A stretch of 64,000 nt of DNA, taken from assembly GCA_944387865.1 (NCBI GenBank), contig CALXGN010000006.1, forward strand, positions 62,001 through 126,000. Reading direction: 5' to 3'. The notes below the pieces were generated by a model, which saw only the letters and a list, made by a program, of their open reading frames with translations, was not told the origin of the DNA and made no database searches. Positions 49,359 through 58,381 of the stretch are shown one piece after another (position 1 is the first letter of the stretch; the number at the start of each line of letters is the position of its first letter). The position numbers and the translations under genes were made by a program. This DNA is from Scatomorpha stercorigallinarum (lineage in GTDB: Bacteria; Bacillota; Clostridia; Oscillospirales; Oscillospiraceae).

Positions 49359-49964
49359 TTGAGCACATACGGATACATACGGGTCAGCTCGCGCGACCAG
49401 AACGAGGACAGACAGCGGATTGCGCTGCACGAGGCGGGCGTCCCGGACGAGAACGTCTACACGGACAAGCAGTCTGGCAAGGACTTCAACCGGCCGCAGT
49501 ACAAGAAGCTACTGCGGCGCATGAAAAAAGACGACCTGCTCTGCATCAAGAGCATAGACCGTCTCGGTAGGAATTACGCGGAGATATTGGAACAGTGGCG
49601 CGTGCTGACGAAGCAAAAGGGTATAGACATCGTGGTGTTGGACATGCCACTCTTAGACACGCGGCGCGGCAAAGACCTGATGGGGACGTTCCTGAGCGAC
49701 ATCGTGCTGCAAGTTCTGAGCTTCGTAGCGGAGAACGAGCGCGTGAATATACGCCAGCGTCAGGCCGAGGGCATCGCGGCGGCGAAAGCCCGCGGGGTTC
49801 GCTTCGGACGCCCTCCCGCGCCGCTGCCAGAGAACTTCCACGGCGTCTACCAGCGGTGGAGAGCCGGGAAAATAACGGGGGCTGCGGCGGCGAGAGAGTG
49901 CAATATGAGCCTACCGACTTTCCGATACCGCGCTAAAGTTCATGAAAATGCCAAGTCTTCATGA
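49359..49964 (+). CDS. small serine recombinase (resolvase/invertase family)
   Basis: 201 residues. Catalytic Y-G-Y-I-R-V-S-S-R-D-Q-N with the nucleophile Ser, D-R-L-G-R-N-Y in the second motif, then the E helix (E-N-E-R-V-N-I-R-Q-R-Q-A-E-G-I) and a short C-terminal HTH (G-K-I-T-G-A-A-A-A-R-E-C-N-M-S-L-P-T-F). TTG start. It is separate from the large recombinase and may resolve multimers of the circular form or invert DNA; no inverted repeats around the neighbouring gene were obvious to me. Confidence 0.94.
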   Translation: MSTYGYIRVSSRDQNEDRQRIALHEAGVPDENVYTDKQSGKDFNRPQYKKLLRRMKKDDLLCIKSIDRLGRNYAEILEQWRVLTKQKGIDIVVLDMPLLDTRRGKDLMGTFLSDIVLQVLSFVAENERVNIRQRQAEGIAAAKARGVRFGRPPAPLPENFHGVYQRWRAGKITGAAAARECNMSLPTFRYRAKVHENAKSS

Positions 49965-50034
49965 TTACTACCAAAATAAAGAAGCGTGCATCTTTCCTCA
50001 CCCCAAATTACTTGCTCTAATTTACCTTTCACTC

Positions 50035-50063
50035 TTGCAATTCATCCCAAAATAGTATATTGT
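50035..50063 (+). promoter_or_regulatory. promoter of the surface-protein gene
   Basis: TTGCAA (50035-50040), 17-base spacer, TATTGT (50058-50063); an overlapping TATACT at 50063 is an alternative -10. Region unusually AT-rich, about 125 bases before the start codon. Confidence 0.5.
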
Positions 50064-50186
50064 ATACTGTGGTGGATGCACAAAGGAGAACAAAGAAAAA
50101 TAAACGTTTTTATTAAATCAGAACTGATTCTGGATGATTGGTAGAAACGCGAAAGAAGAAACACCAAACATAGGGGAGGAAAAGAA

Positions 50187-53100
50187 ATGAAAAAACGATT
50201 ATTGGCCATGCTGCTCTGTGTGGCAATGGCGGCGTCGCTGCTAACCGTGGGGGCTGCGGCGGAGGAAGGAGATACCAGCGGAACGTGTGGCGACAATTTG
50301 ACGTGGTCACTCGATTCGGATGGCACTTTGACAATAAGCGGCACCGGTGACATGTGGGATTACAGCCACTATGGCACCCCGAGGAATCCTGCACCGTGGG
50401 TAACAATGGGTCAGTGGAATTGGGAAAATAATACTATAAACAAGGTGGTTATTGGAGAAGGTGTTACAAGTGTTGGTGATGAAGCATTTCAATATTGTAA
50501 TGTTATTTCTGAAGTAGAGTTTCCTAGCACATTGAAAACTATAGGAGAAGCAGCGTTTGTTGGTAATCAATTGCGCGAACTCAACCTTCCCACTGGCCTA
50601 GAGAGTATAGGGGATTATGCTTTTGAATTGTCGTGGTATTTGGAAAGCGTCACTTTGCCAGATGGGCTTAAAAGTATTGGATATGGCGCATTTGGTTCAG
50701 CGGTTGAGCTAAACAAAGCAATAGTACCAGCGAGCGTTACAGAAATCGGACTTGGCGCATTTGGCACATTGGAAACCGCCGGCCCTATTGGCAGCGGATG
50801 CGAGCTTGAGTTTGGATGGACAACTTCAATTCCCGACAACGCTTTTGGTGGCAGCGGCGCTGATAACGACCAGTACAGTAGCTTTACGAGCATAATATTA
50901 CCAGATACTATTACAAGCATTGGCGATGATGCATTCCGTGCAAGTCAGGATCTTAAGTATATCAAAATTCCAGATGGAGTAAAAAGTATTGGCGCACGTG
51001 CTTTTTGGTGGTCAGGCATCGAATCCATAGATTTGCCTGCTGGACTTGAAACTATAGCGGTTGCTGCCTTTAGTCAGTGCGAGAGCCTTAGTAGTATTGA
51101 CCTTCCGGACTCTTTGCAGAGGATTGAGGATAACGCATTTGAGTATTGCGTTAATCTCAGTTCTGTGCAAATTCCCGAGAACGTGAGCTATATAGGTTCA
51201 AGTGCGTTTGCGGATCAAGAATGGAACGAGGAACTCGAAGGAAAACGAATTTATTTTGAGGGCAACGCTCCTATATGTGCCGACAGCGGCGACACAGGCT
51301 CTTTCCCATCGGATGCTACGCTGTACTACACAGATGGAACGAGCGGGTGGCTGGATAGTGAAAACTATGATCCTGACACCGGCCTTTGGCGAGGGTATAA
51401 ACTTGTAGTCTTGGATTCCAGTCAATTCCCTGACAAACCGTCAACTTCATTGGAACTCATCTCTACATATCCAGCAAACGGAGAAGTCATAGACATATCA
51501 GCCAATGAACTGGTATTGACATTTAACCGTGACATCGCGTTCCTAAATTGGCCAAATGGATCAATTTATATCAAAGACTATGAAACGGATGAGATTGTCA
51601 AAGAATTTGACGACGTTCAATATGCAAGCAATAGCGGATTTATTTCAGGCTCCACTATAACAATCAGATATGGTCTCGTCGGTTTAGACGTGGGGAAAAG
51701 GTATTATATTGAAATAGATCCTAATGTAGTTATGGCCAATGGATGGCTCGATGATAATTCCAATTGCTTTGACGGCCTTGAAAAGGGAGAATGGACTTTT
51801 AGTATTTCGGAAGAAAGCACTTTTAAGTTTCTTGCTTCGGAGGGAAACCAGGATTTAGAATACACTTATAACTATACTGACGATTATTTCAACGTCAATA
51901 GTTACTACTACAACCACGACCTTGCTAAGACCTCGTTGGCGCTTTCTCTTTCTGCGTTCAATTCGTGCATCGCTCCAAACGCAAACTATGACAAAACTGA
52001 CGCTGCGAGGAATGTCATAGCGATGCTTGGGGATATGGGTTTTGAAGACATAAACGTCGACAGCTATGAGGAAAAACCAACAGCTAACTCGATAGCGCAA
52101 GCGATAGGCCATAAATCTATCATAATAGATGGGATGGATTATACCCTTTTGACTATCGCAGTTAGAGGCGGTGGGTACGAAGCAGAATGGTTTAATAATT
52201 TTAAAGTGGGTTCAGACAGTCAGCACGTTGGATTTAATGATTCCGCGAACTCTGTAATTGAGAGCATTGAGGAATACATTGAAGATGAATTAACCGCAGC
52301 CGAGCGTAGTAATATAAAAATCTGGCTTACAGGGTTTGGGCGAGGCGCCGCTGTCGCAAATGTGGCCGGTCACAAGATCAATACTCTCGCTGGGGACAGT
52401 GGCTCTATATTTGCAAATGTCGCCACAGGAAACGTTTATGTTTATACCTTTGCAACGCCAATGGCGGCTGCAGGTGAACAGGCGAGCCCTAAAGAGGAGA
52501 ATATTTACAATATTATTAACCCGGTTGACTTGATTACAAAGCTAACGCCAAGCGTATGGGGATTTTATCGCTATGGAACAACTTATTCCCTGCCGTCACA
52601 AGAAACGGATTCAAAACTGTTTGAAGCTGTTAGAGACGATGCGATAAATATATCCGCAGAACTTACCGGGAAGATTACCACTATCGCTTTAACTTGGCAA
52701 GGCTCAGCTTTGGATTCAATTGTAAATGCCATGTCTGTCATGGAGCCAGACAGCATTCCGTCCAATGCACTACAGTATGCTTTAGGCAAATATTTTGAAG
52801 ACAAATATAGTAGTGCGCCCGGAGAAATAGGGGTTTTCGGCACTATTAAAGAGATTTGGAATTTGGTTTCTACTGTGATAGACGTTGTTACTCTAGATTT
52901 TACGTCTTTAGCTAAGACATATCTGCTAAAGCCCGCTGTTGTGGAGGGTGGTTCTGAGACTCTTGACCAAGCACTATCTTACATAGAGATGGCACATTAC
53001 CCCGAGACATATCTGGCCTGGATGTACGCTCTTGACGCTAAGGAATTTGGTCATGGCATTTATAGAAAAGACTACATCAACTGCCCTGTTGACGTGACGG

Positions 53101-54248
53101 TCTACGACGAAAATGGCAACAACGTTGCTGGATTCAAAGACGAAGAACCTTACTTTGAGGCAGACGGATATGTAACGGCATACGTTGACGAGAATGAGCA
53201 GAAAGTTCTCGTGTTCCCGAACGACAGAGAATATAGGGTTGAAATTACTCCGTATGATAGCGGAACTCTGAGCTACACCGTCGAAGAATATTCTGCTGCC
53301 GACAATGAGACAAGACGCGTTGTCAGCTATCAGAGGATTCCTATTGAGGTCGGTGACAAATTCGAGGGAGTTGTCAGCGCAATAACCGATACTGAAAGTG
53401 AGACAATTTATACTTTCAGCAAGAATGAAGATGGTGAACTTGAACCGACCGTTGACCAGTCTGGAAATGAAGTTGAGAAGCTCACAGTGAATGTGTCTGT
53501 AACTGGAAATGGCCAGGCTAACGGTGGAGGAACATTCCTGAACGGCGAGTACGCTTTGCTTACTGCGACACCGAACAGCGGATCATCTTTCATAGGGTGG
53601 TACGTCGATGGCAATCTTCTTAGCACAGAAACTGAATTGCGTATTCTCGTGGACGATGATAAGTATGTAACGGCGGTGTTTACGAGCGGTGGAAATATCC
53701 CTGCTGTTGATGTCCCTAGCAATCAACCAGAAGAACCTGAGGAACCCACAGATTCGCTCCCATTCACCGACGTATCTGTCGGCGACTGGTTCTACGACTA
53801 CGTTGCCTACGTCTACACAAACGACCTCATGGATGGCGTGAGCGACACCGGGTTCAATCCGAATGGCACGATGACCCGCGCGATGCTCTGGACGATTCTG
53901 GCCCGCATCGACGGTCAGACGGTTACTGGCGAGAGCTGGATTGAGACGGCGCGCGCATGGGCGATGTCCGAGGGTGTCAGCGACGGCGAAAACGCCAACG
54001 GCCTCGTGACCCGCGAGCAGTTCGCGACGATGCTCTGGCGTTACGCTGGTGAGCCTGCGAGCGACTACAGCCTTGCTGCGTATACAGATGCCGCTGGTGT
54101 CAGTGACTGGGCGCAGGCGGCGATGTGCTGGGTCGTGGAAAACGGCATCATCACTGGTGTGAGCGCAACCACGATAGACCCGCAGGGCACGGCAACGCGC
54201 GCACAGGCCGCGGCGATGCTGATGCGTTTCATTGAAAACATCGGATAA
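50187..54248 (+). CDS. secreted LRR/Ig/lipase-fold/SLH surface protein
   Basis: 1,353 residues. Signal peptide (1-26, ending V-G-A-A-A); BspA-type opening (L-T-W-S-L-D-S-D-G-T-L-T-I-S-G-T-G) and LRR_5 repeats to about 400; an Ig-like SbsA domain about 415-540 (A-N-E-L-V-L-T-F-N-R-D-I); an alpha/beta-hydrolase region about 560-850 with W-L-T-G-F-G-R-G-A-A-V-A-N, where the usual G-x-S-x-G nucleophile Ser is Gly718; an InlB-type repeat near 1100-1160 (G-S-S-F-I-G-W-Y-V-D-G); and three SLH motifs (1188-1353) that bind wall polymer. ATG 50187 follows GGGGAGG. Likely cell-surface adhesion cargo; enzymatic activity doubtful. Confidence 0.9.
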   Translation: MKKRLLAMLLCVAMAASLLTVGAAAEEGDTSGTCGDNLTWSLDSDGTLTISGTGDMWDYSHYGTPRNPAPWVTMGQWNWENNTINKVVIGEGVTSVGDEAFQYCNVISEVEFPSTLKTIGEAAFVGNQLRELNLPTGLESIGDYAFELSWYLESVTLPDGLKSIGYGAFGSAVELNKAIVPASVTEIGLGAFGTLETAGPIGSGCELEFGWTTSIPDNAFGGSGADNDQYSSFTSIILPDTITSIGDDAFRASQDLKYIKIPDGVKSIGARAFWWSGIESIDLPAGLETIAVAAFSQCESLSSIDLPDSLQRIEDNAFEYCVNLSSVQIPENVSYIGSSAFADQEWNEELEGKRIYFEGNAPICADSGDTGSFPSDATLYYTDGTSGWLDSENYDPDTGLWRGYKLVVLDSSQFPDKPSTSLELISTYPANGEVIDISANELVLTFNRDIAFLNWPNGSIYIKDYETDEIVKEFDDVQYASNSGFISGSTITIRYGLVGLDVGKRYYIEIDPNVVMANGWLDDNSNCFDGLEKGEWTFSISEESTFKFLASEGNQDLEYTYNYTDDYFNVNSYYYNHDLAKTSLALSLSAFNSCIAPNANYDKTDAARNVIAMLGDMGFEDINVDSYEEKPTANSIAQAIGHKSIIIDGMDYTLLTIAVRGGGYEAEWFNNFKVGSDSQHVGFNDSANSVIESIEEYIEDELTAAERSNIKIWLTGFGRGAAVANVAGHKINTLAGDSGSIFANVATGNVYVYTFATPMAAAGEQASPKEENIYNIINPVDLITKLTPSVWGFYRYGTTYSLPSQETDSKLFEAVRDDAINISAELTGKITTIALTWQGSALDSIVNAMSVMEPDSIPSNALQYALGKYFEDKYSSAPGEIGVFGTIKEIWNLVSTVIDVVTLDFTSLAKTYLLKPAVVEGGSETLDQALSYIEMAHYPETYLAWMYALDAKEFGHGIYRKDYINCPVDVTVYDENGNNVAGFKDEEPYFEADGYVTAYVDENEQKVLVFPNDREYRVEITPYDSGTLSYTVEEYSAADNETRRVVSYQRIPIEVGDKFEGVVSAITDTESETIYTFSKNEDGELEPTVDQSGNEVEKLTVNVSVTGNGQANGGGTFLNGEYALLTATPNSGSSFIGWYVDGNLLSTETELRILVDDDKYVTAVFTSGGNIPAVDVPSNQPEEPEEPTDSLPFTDVSVGDWFYDYVAYVYTNDLMDGVSDTGFNPNGTMTRAMLWTILARIDGQTVTGESWIETARAWAMSEGVSDGENANGLVTREQFATMLWRYAGEPASDYSLAAYTDAAGVSDWAQAAMCWVVENGIITGVSATTIDPQGTATRAQAAAMLMRFIENIG

Positions 54249-54293
54249 CGCACTACGCTCATATTCATTTAATATCCATTAATATCCATAAGC

Positions 54294-54330
54294 TGAGCCG
54301 TCCGGGATTCGTCCCGGGCGGCTCTGTGTT
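54294..54330 (+). terminator. terminator of the surface-protein gene
   Basis: GAGCCGTCCGGGA, TTCG, TCCCGGGCGGCTC, then TGTGTTTTT. Confidence 0.88.
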
Positions 54331-54383
54331 TTTGCTTCCATTTGTAATGGCGCACTTCTATACATGGTCATGTGTGTGCGAGA

Positions 54384-54415
54384 AACAGCCCGGATGCCTG
54401 AGCATCCGGGCTGTT
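54384..54415. terminator. second hairpin, probable terminator
   Basis: AACAGCCCGGATGC, CTGA, GCATCCGGGCTGTT, perfect 14-bp stem followed by TTGCG; it separates cargo from the mobilisation module. Confidence 0.65.
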
Positions 54416-54435
54416 TTGCGTCGCTTCGCTCCGTA

Positions 54436-54466
54436 CAAGGGCAAAGCCCTTGCGCCGCGTGGCGGC
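54436..54466. other. candidate oriT of the MobA/MobL system
   Basis: CAAGGGC-AAA-GCCCTTG (54436-54452) followed directly by CGCC and a second inverted repeat GCCGC-GTG-GCGGC (54454-54466). It lies just upstream of the mobilisation genes, where MobA/MobL (MOBQ) origins lie: an inverted repeat next to a GCGCC-type nick region. The nick site is inferred, not shown. Confidence 0.45.
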
Positions 54467-54541
54467 TAACCCAATATTGCAGAAAAGCGCGTTTGCCTGA
54501 TGCAAGCACGCTTTTCACATATTTTCAAGGAGGTAGATATT

Positions 54542-54826
54542 ATCAGCAAAAACCAAACAAAAGCAGAGCTTGTACGGGAACAGGGAGTGATTGAGAGAGA
54601 ATTAAGCCAAACAAAACACCGCTACCAACGCCTCGAACAGCAAATTAAGTATCTGCAAGACGGCGAGCGCAAGAAGCGAAGCCACAGGCTTATCACGCGT
54701 GGAGCGGCGGTAGAGAGCGTTGTACCAGCCGTCAAGAGCCTGAGTGAGCGCGAGTTTTACGAGCTGGTCGAGCGCATCTTCGACTTGCCTGAGGCAAAGG
54801 CGCTATTACCCAAGGACGGTGACTGA
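54542..54826 (+). CDS. DUF3847 mobilisation-associated small protein
   Basis: About 94 residues: a coiled-coil half (E-L-V-R-E-Q-G-V-I-E-R-E-L-S-Q-T-K-H-R-Y) and the motif E-R-K-K-R-S-H-R-L-I-T-R-G-A-A-V-E-S that marks DUF3847 proteins next to MobA/MobL relaxases. A strong ribosome-binding site AAGGAGG (54527-54533) points to ATC 54542 or ATT 54539 as start, since no ATG, GTG or TTG lies there; the only ATG (54500) has no binding site and gives an unlikely tail. Stop directly abuts the relaxase TTG. Probably helps relaxase at oriT. Confidence 0.8.
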   Translation: MSKNQTKAELVREQGVIERELSQTKHRYQRLEQQIKYLQDGERKKRSHRLITRGAAVESVVPAVKSLSEREFYELVERIFDLPEAKALLPKDGD

Positions 54827-56242
54827 TTGGCACTTTACCACTTCCACGTCGGGCAGATTAAGCGCAGCGCCGGGCGGTCGGCGGTGGAGTGTGCCGCCTA
54901 TCGCGCTGGCGAAAAACTCTACAGCGAATACTACGGGCTGGTCAGCGACTACACCCGCAAAGGTGGCGTGATGTACACGGAGGTTCTTCTACCACCTCAC
55001 GCACCGCGTGAGTATGCCGACCGGCAAACGCTCTGGAACGCGGTCGAGGAAGCCGAGCGCAACAAAAACGCGCAGCTCGCCTATAGCTTCGACATCGCGC
55101 TGCAAAACGAGTTCACGCTCGACGAGAACATCACCCTAGCGCGCAAATTTCTGTTAGACAACTTCGTCTCACGCGGCATGATTGCGGATTTCGCTGTCCA
55201 TCAACCGGACAAAAATGGCGGCATCGCAAACCCGCACTTCCATGTCATGTGTCCAATCCGACCACTGAACTCGGACGGCACATGGGGCGCGAAGCAGCGA
55301 CGCGTTTACCGCGCCGACGGCAAGTTCGATGCCGTGCCGACCACGGACTGGGGCAAGCCCAAGACGCTTGAAGCGTGGCGCGAGGCGTGGTCGGCGATGT
55401 GCAACGCGAAGTTTGAAGAAAAGGGACTACCTTGCCGCATCGACCACCGCTCATACGAGCGACAGGGCGTCGAGCAGATTCCAACCGTCCACGAGGGTGT
55501 CGCCGTACGGAGAATGGAGGCCAAGGGCATCGTGACCGACAAAGGCGAGCACAACCGGTGGATTAAATCCGCGAGCGCAATGCTGCGGACGCTGGGAGAA
55601 CGAATTAAGGCGCTTGTGGACTGGCTTATCGACACGCGTGTGAAGCTGGACAAACCTCACTCGCCGTCGCTCGGCAAGCTGCTCGCCGACTACTTCGATG
55701 CGCGCAACGCAGGTGCGTGGAGCAGCAAGGCCAAGATTGGCAATCTGAAGCGCCTCACAAGCGTCATAGCGTACTTGAATGAGAACGGCCTACATACTCT
55801 CGCCGACCTCGAAGCTCGCCTCGATTCGCTTCATGCGGCTCTCGATAAGACAAAAACAGCGTTGGACGCTAACAAAAAGCGGTCGAAAGAGCTGCGCGAG
55901 CTGTTCAGGTACGCCGAGCAGTACAAACGTTACACGCCATTACACGAGCAACTTACCACGATAAAGTGGAAATTCAAACGCGAGCAGTTCAAGGCCGAGC
56001 ACGAGAACGAGCTGCGTCAATTCTACCTAGCCCGTCGCAAGCTCTCCGACGGTATTCACACCGCCGAGTGGCAGCGAGAGGTTGCAACGCTGGAGCGCGA
56101 AAACGACGCCGCCTACGCCGAGTACAAAGCTCTCCACTCCGAATTGGCCAAACTGCTCGACGTGAAATATTGCGTCGACCGTGCGTTAAGTGCGAGAGAG
56201 GACAAAGGTCGCAAAACGCGACTTTTGGTGAACGAGAGATAA
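54827..56242 (+). CDS. MobA/MobL-family relaxase
   Basis: 471 residues, TTG start immediately after the upstream stop. The relaxase domain has F-H-V-G-Q-I-K-R-S-A-G-R-S-A-V-E-C-A-A-Y-R-A-G at the N terminus with the catalytic Tyr region, and the metal-binding motif N-P-H-F-H-V-M-C-P-I-R. The C-terminal half is a long coiled coil. It nicks oriT and leads the single strand into a conjugative pore provided by another element. No primase or helicase domain is fused. Confidence 0.94.
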   Translation: MALYHFHVGQIKRSAGRSAVECAAYRAGEKLYSEYYGLVSDYTRKGGVMYTEVLLPPHAPREYADRQTLWNAVEEAERNKNAQLAYSFDIALQNEFTLDENITLARKFLLDNFVSRGMIADFAVHQPDKNGGIANPHFHVMCPIRPLNSDGTWGAKQRRVYRADGKFDAVPTTDWGKPKTLEAWREAWSAMCNAKFEEKGLPCRIDHRSYERQGVEQIPTVHEGVAVRRMEAKGIVTDKGEHNRWIKSASAMLRTLGERIKALVDWLIDTRVKLDKPHSPSLGKLLADYFDARNAGAWSSKAKIGNLKRLTSVIAYLNENGLHTLADLEARLDSLHAALDKTKTALDANKKRSKELRELFRYAEQYKRYTPLHEQLTTIKWKFKREQFKAEHENELRQFYLARRKLSDGIHTAEWQREVATLERENDAAYAEYKALHSELAKLLDVKYCVDRALSAREDKGRKTRLLVNER

Positions 56243-56347
56243 GGCATACGACGAGATGAAAAGAAGTTTTTCAAGGGTACGTCGCGTTGGCGTACTCCTG
56301 TATGCCACAAATAGGGTGTACCGAAACAGTATACCCTTAAAAGTTTA

Positions 56348-56407
56348 GGGCTACGGCGAAACACCGTAGCCCACACCGAGGGTGTCGCGTTTCACGACAC
56401 CCTCGGT
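56348..56407. promoter_or_regulatory. tandem hairpins upstream of the 81-residue gene
   Basis: GGGCTACGG/CCGTAGCCC (56348-56372) and ACCGAGGGTGTCG/CGACACCCTCGGT (56375-56407), back to back, without T-runs. Could terminate the mob transcript weakly or control the gene that starts 30 bases later. Confidence 0.5.
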
Positions 56408-56437
56408 AGAAATCTTACTATACTTAGGAGGTAACAC

Positions 56438-56683
56438 TTGACTAACTACATACCCCAAAGCGACTACACCGATACCCCGCCCAAAGAGCTGCTCAAACAG
56501 TGGGCAGCCGAGCGCGAGCCTAAACCCACGCTGGACAACACCGCGTTCTACGCCGTGGACGAGGACGGCGAGACATATTTCTACTGCGGAGGCTCGCGCT
56601 TGAAAGTGAGCGAGCATTTCGCGGACGCGGGCAAACCCGTCGCCACGCTGATTGAGAACGTAATAAACTACGCAGCACAATAA
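56438..56683 (+). CDS. small protein of unknown function on the element
   Basis: 81 residues, TTG start behind TAGGAGG. It opens with Y-I-P-Q-S-D-Y-T-D-T-P-P-K-E-L-L-K-Q-W-A-A-E-R-E (read in pieces) and has F-Y-A-V-D-E-D-G-E-T-Y-F-Y-C-G-G, a compact strand pattern. No family recognised. Its place just before the large recombinase gene suggests a role in control of integration or mobilisation. Confidence 0.75.
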   Translation: MTNYIPQSDYTDTPPKELLKQWAAEREPKPTLDNTAFYAVDEDGETYFYCGGSRLKVSEHFADAGKPVATLIENVINYAAQ

Positions 56684-56757
56684 GTGATTGCGGGCAGCCC
56701 GCGCAAGAGGTATAATGTCATCATAAGCGCGGGCTGTTTCGCACAAAGGAGGTTAAT

Positions 56758-58371
56758 TTGAAACAGCCTAAAATTTACAACACAGCACTGTACATGCGTC
56801 TCAGTAGAGACGATGAGAGTTACGGAGACAGCGTGAGCATCGAGACGCAGCGCACGATTTTGCGCAAATATGCTGCCGAAAACGGCCTGCACATCGTTGA
56901 CGAATACGTCGATGACGGATGGTCTGGAACGAACTTCGAGCGACCCTCGTTCAAACGCATGATGGATGATGTAGATGTCGGCAAGGTCAACTGTATCGTG
57001 ACCAAAGACCTTAGCCGCTTCGGGCGAGAACACGTGATGATGGACTATTACCTCGAGTTCGTGTTCCCGGAGAAGCAAATACGCTACATCGCCGTCACGG
57101 AAAACGAGGATACTGAGCGCGGACTCTCAGATTTCGTTCCATTCAAGAATTTATTCAATGAGTGGTTTGCGAAAGATACCAGCCGCAAGGTCAAGGCCGC
57201 GCTGCACTCCAAGTTTGCAAATGGCGAGCGAATTTTCGCTTATGCTCCGCTCGGCTACAAGCGTGACCCGGAAAAGAAAAACGCCCTTGTCATTGATGAG
57301 GACACCAAGTGGATTGTGGAAAAAATCTTCGATATGGCGTTCCACGGCGCTGGAGCCGCACACATAACACACTGGCTCTTTCGTGAAAAAATTCCGACGC
57401 CCGGCTGGCTCAACTACACCCGTTATGGCACTTTTGCGAACATCTATGCCAACGCGCCCGAAGAAAAGCGCTATTCATGGACAATAGGCCATGTGAAGAA
57501 AATGCTCAAGGATGAGACGTACATTGGCAACACAGTCCATTACCGGCAAACCAATGTCTCGTATAAGAGTAAAAAGCGCATCCGCAAACCGGAAGCGGAA
57601 TGGGTGCGTACAGAGAATACGCACGAGGCCATCATAAGCAAAGAGGTCTTCGAGCAAGTGCAGCAGCAAATACAGTCACGCCGACGCAAACAGAAGAGTG
57701 GTCATCCACAAGTGTTTGCCGGCCTTGTAAAGTGCGCTGATTGCGGCTGGTCTATGGCCTATGGTCTGCACGCTTCCGGCAGTAAACCGTTCGGCTACTA
57801 CCACTGCAGCAAACATGGTCAGGGCATGAAACAGTGTACTATGCACTACATCCGCTATGATGTACTCTACACCTACGTGCTTGCACGAGTGCGCTACTGG
57901 GCCAAACAGGCCGAGATTGACGAGGATGTACTACTTCAACGGCTTCTTAAAACCGGTGACAGGGAACGTCAGGCAGAGTCCAAGAAACAGGCCGACGAAC
58001 TCAAAAAGGCCGAAAAACGCAAAGCCGAAGTAGACCGCCTGTTCGCCAGAATGTACGAGGACTGGGCGGCGGGACGCATCACGGAGTACAACTTCAATAT
58101 GCTCTCGCAGAAGTACCAGTCCGAACAGCAGTCACTTACAGAGCAGATTGAGGCCCTAAAAACTCAGCTCGCCACTCAGGAGCAGTCCACAGCGGACGCC
58201 GAGAAGTGGGTCAAGCTCATACGTCAATACACCGACCCGACAGAGCTGACCGCCGAACTGCTCAACACGTTGATTGAGAAAATCCTCATCCACGAAGCCG
58301 TCAAACAACCCTACTGCACCCGCGAGCAGGAGGTAGAAATCTTCTATCGCTTCGTTGGCAAAATTGATTGA
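56758..58371 (+). CDS. large serine recombinase (integrase of the element)
   Basis: 537 residues, TTG start behind AAAGGAGG. Catalytic domain A-L-Y-M-R-L-S-R-D-D-E with the Ser nucleophile, D-L-S-R-F-G-R-E-H; recombinase domain A-Y-A-P-L-G-Y-K-R-D-P; zinc-ribbon C-A-D-C-G ... Y-H-C-S-K-H-G-Q-G-M-K-Q-C; then a coiled coil and a C-terminal E-I-F-Y-R-F-V-G end as in Tn4451 TnpX-like proteins. It lies 10 bases before attR. Expected to catalyse integration and, with a directionality factor, excision. Confidence 0.96.
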   Translation: MKQPKIYNTALYMRLSRDDESYGDSVSIETQRTILRKYAAENGLHIVDEYVDDGWSGTNFERPSFKRMMDDVDVGKVNCIVTKDLSRFGREHVMMDYYLEFVFPEKQIRYIAVTENEDTERGLSDFVPFKNLFNEWFAKDTSRKVKAALHSKFANGERIFAYAPLGYKRDPEKKNALVIDEDTKWIVEKIFDMAFHGAGAAHITHWLFREKIPTPGWLNYTRYGTFANIYANAPEEKRYSWTIGHVKKMLKDETYIGNTVHYRQTNVSYKSKKRIRKPEAEWVRTENTHEAIISKEVFEQVQQQIQSRRRKQKSGHPQVFAGLVKCADCGWSMAYGLHASGSKPFGYYHCSKHGQGMKQCTMHYIRYDVLYTYVLARVRYWAKQAEIDEDVLLQRLLKTGDRERQAESKKQADELKKAEKRKAEVDRLFARMYEDWAAGRITEYNFNMLSQKYQSEQQSLTEQIEALKTQLATQEQSTADAEKWVKLIRQYTDPTELTAELLNTLIEKILIHEAVKQPYCTREQEVEIFYRFVGKID

Positions 58372-58381
58372 ACATAAACCA

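Noticed and set aside
54500..54541. ATG 54500 as start of the DUF3847 gene
   Set aside because: No ribosome-binding site precedes it, and the strong AAGGAGG lies 27 bases downstream inside that reading.
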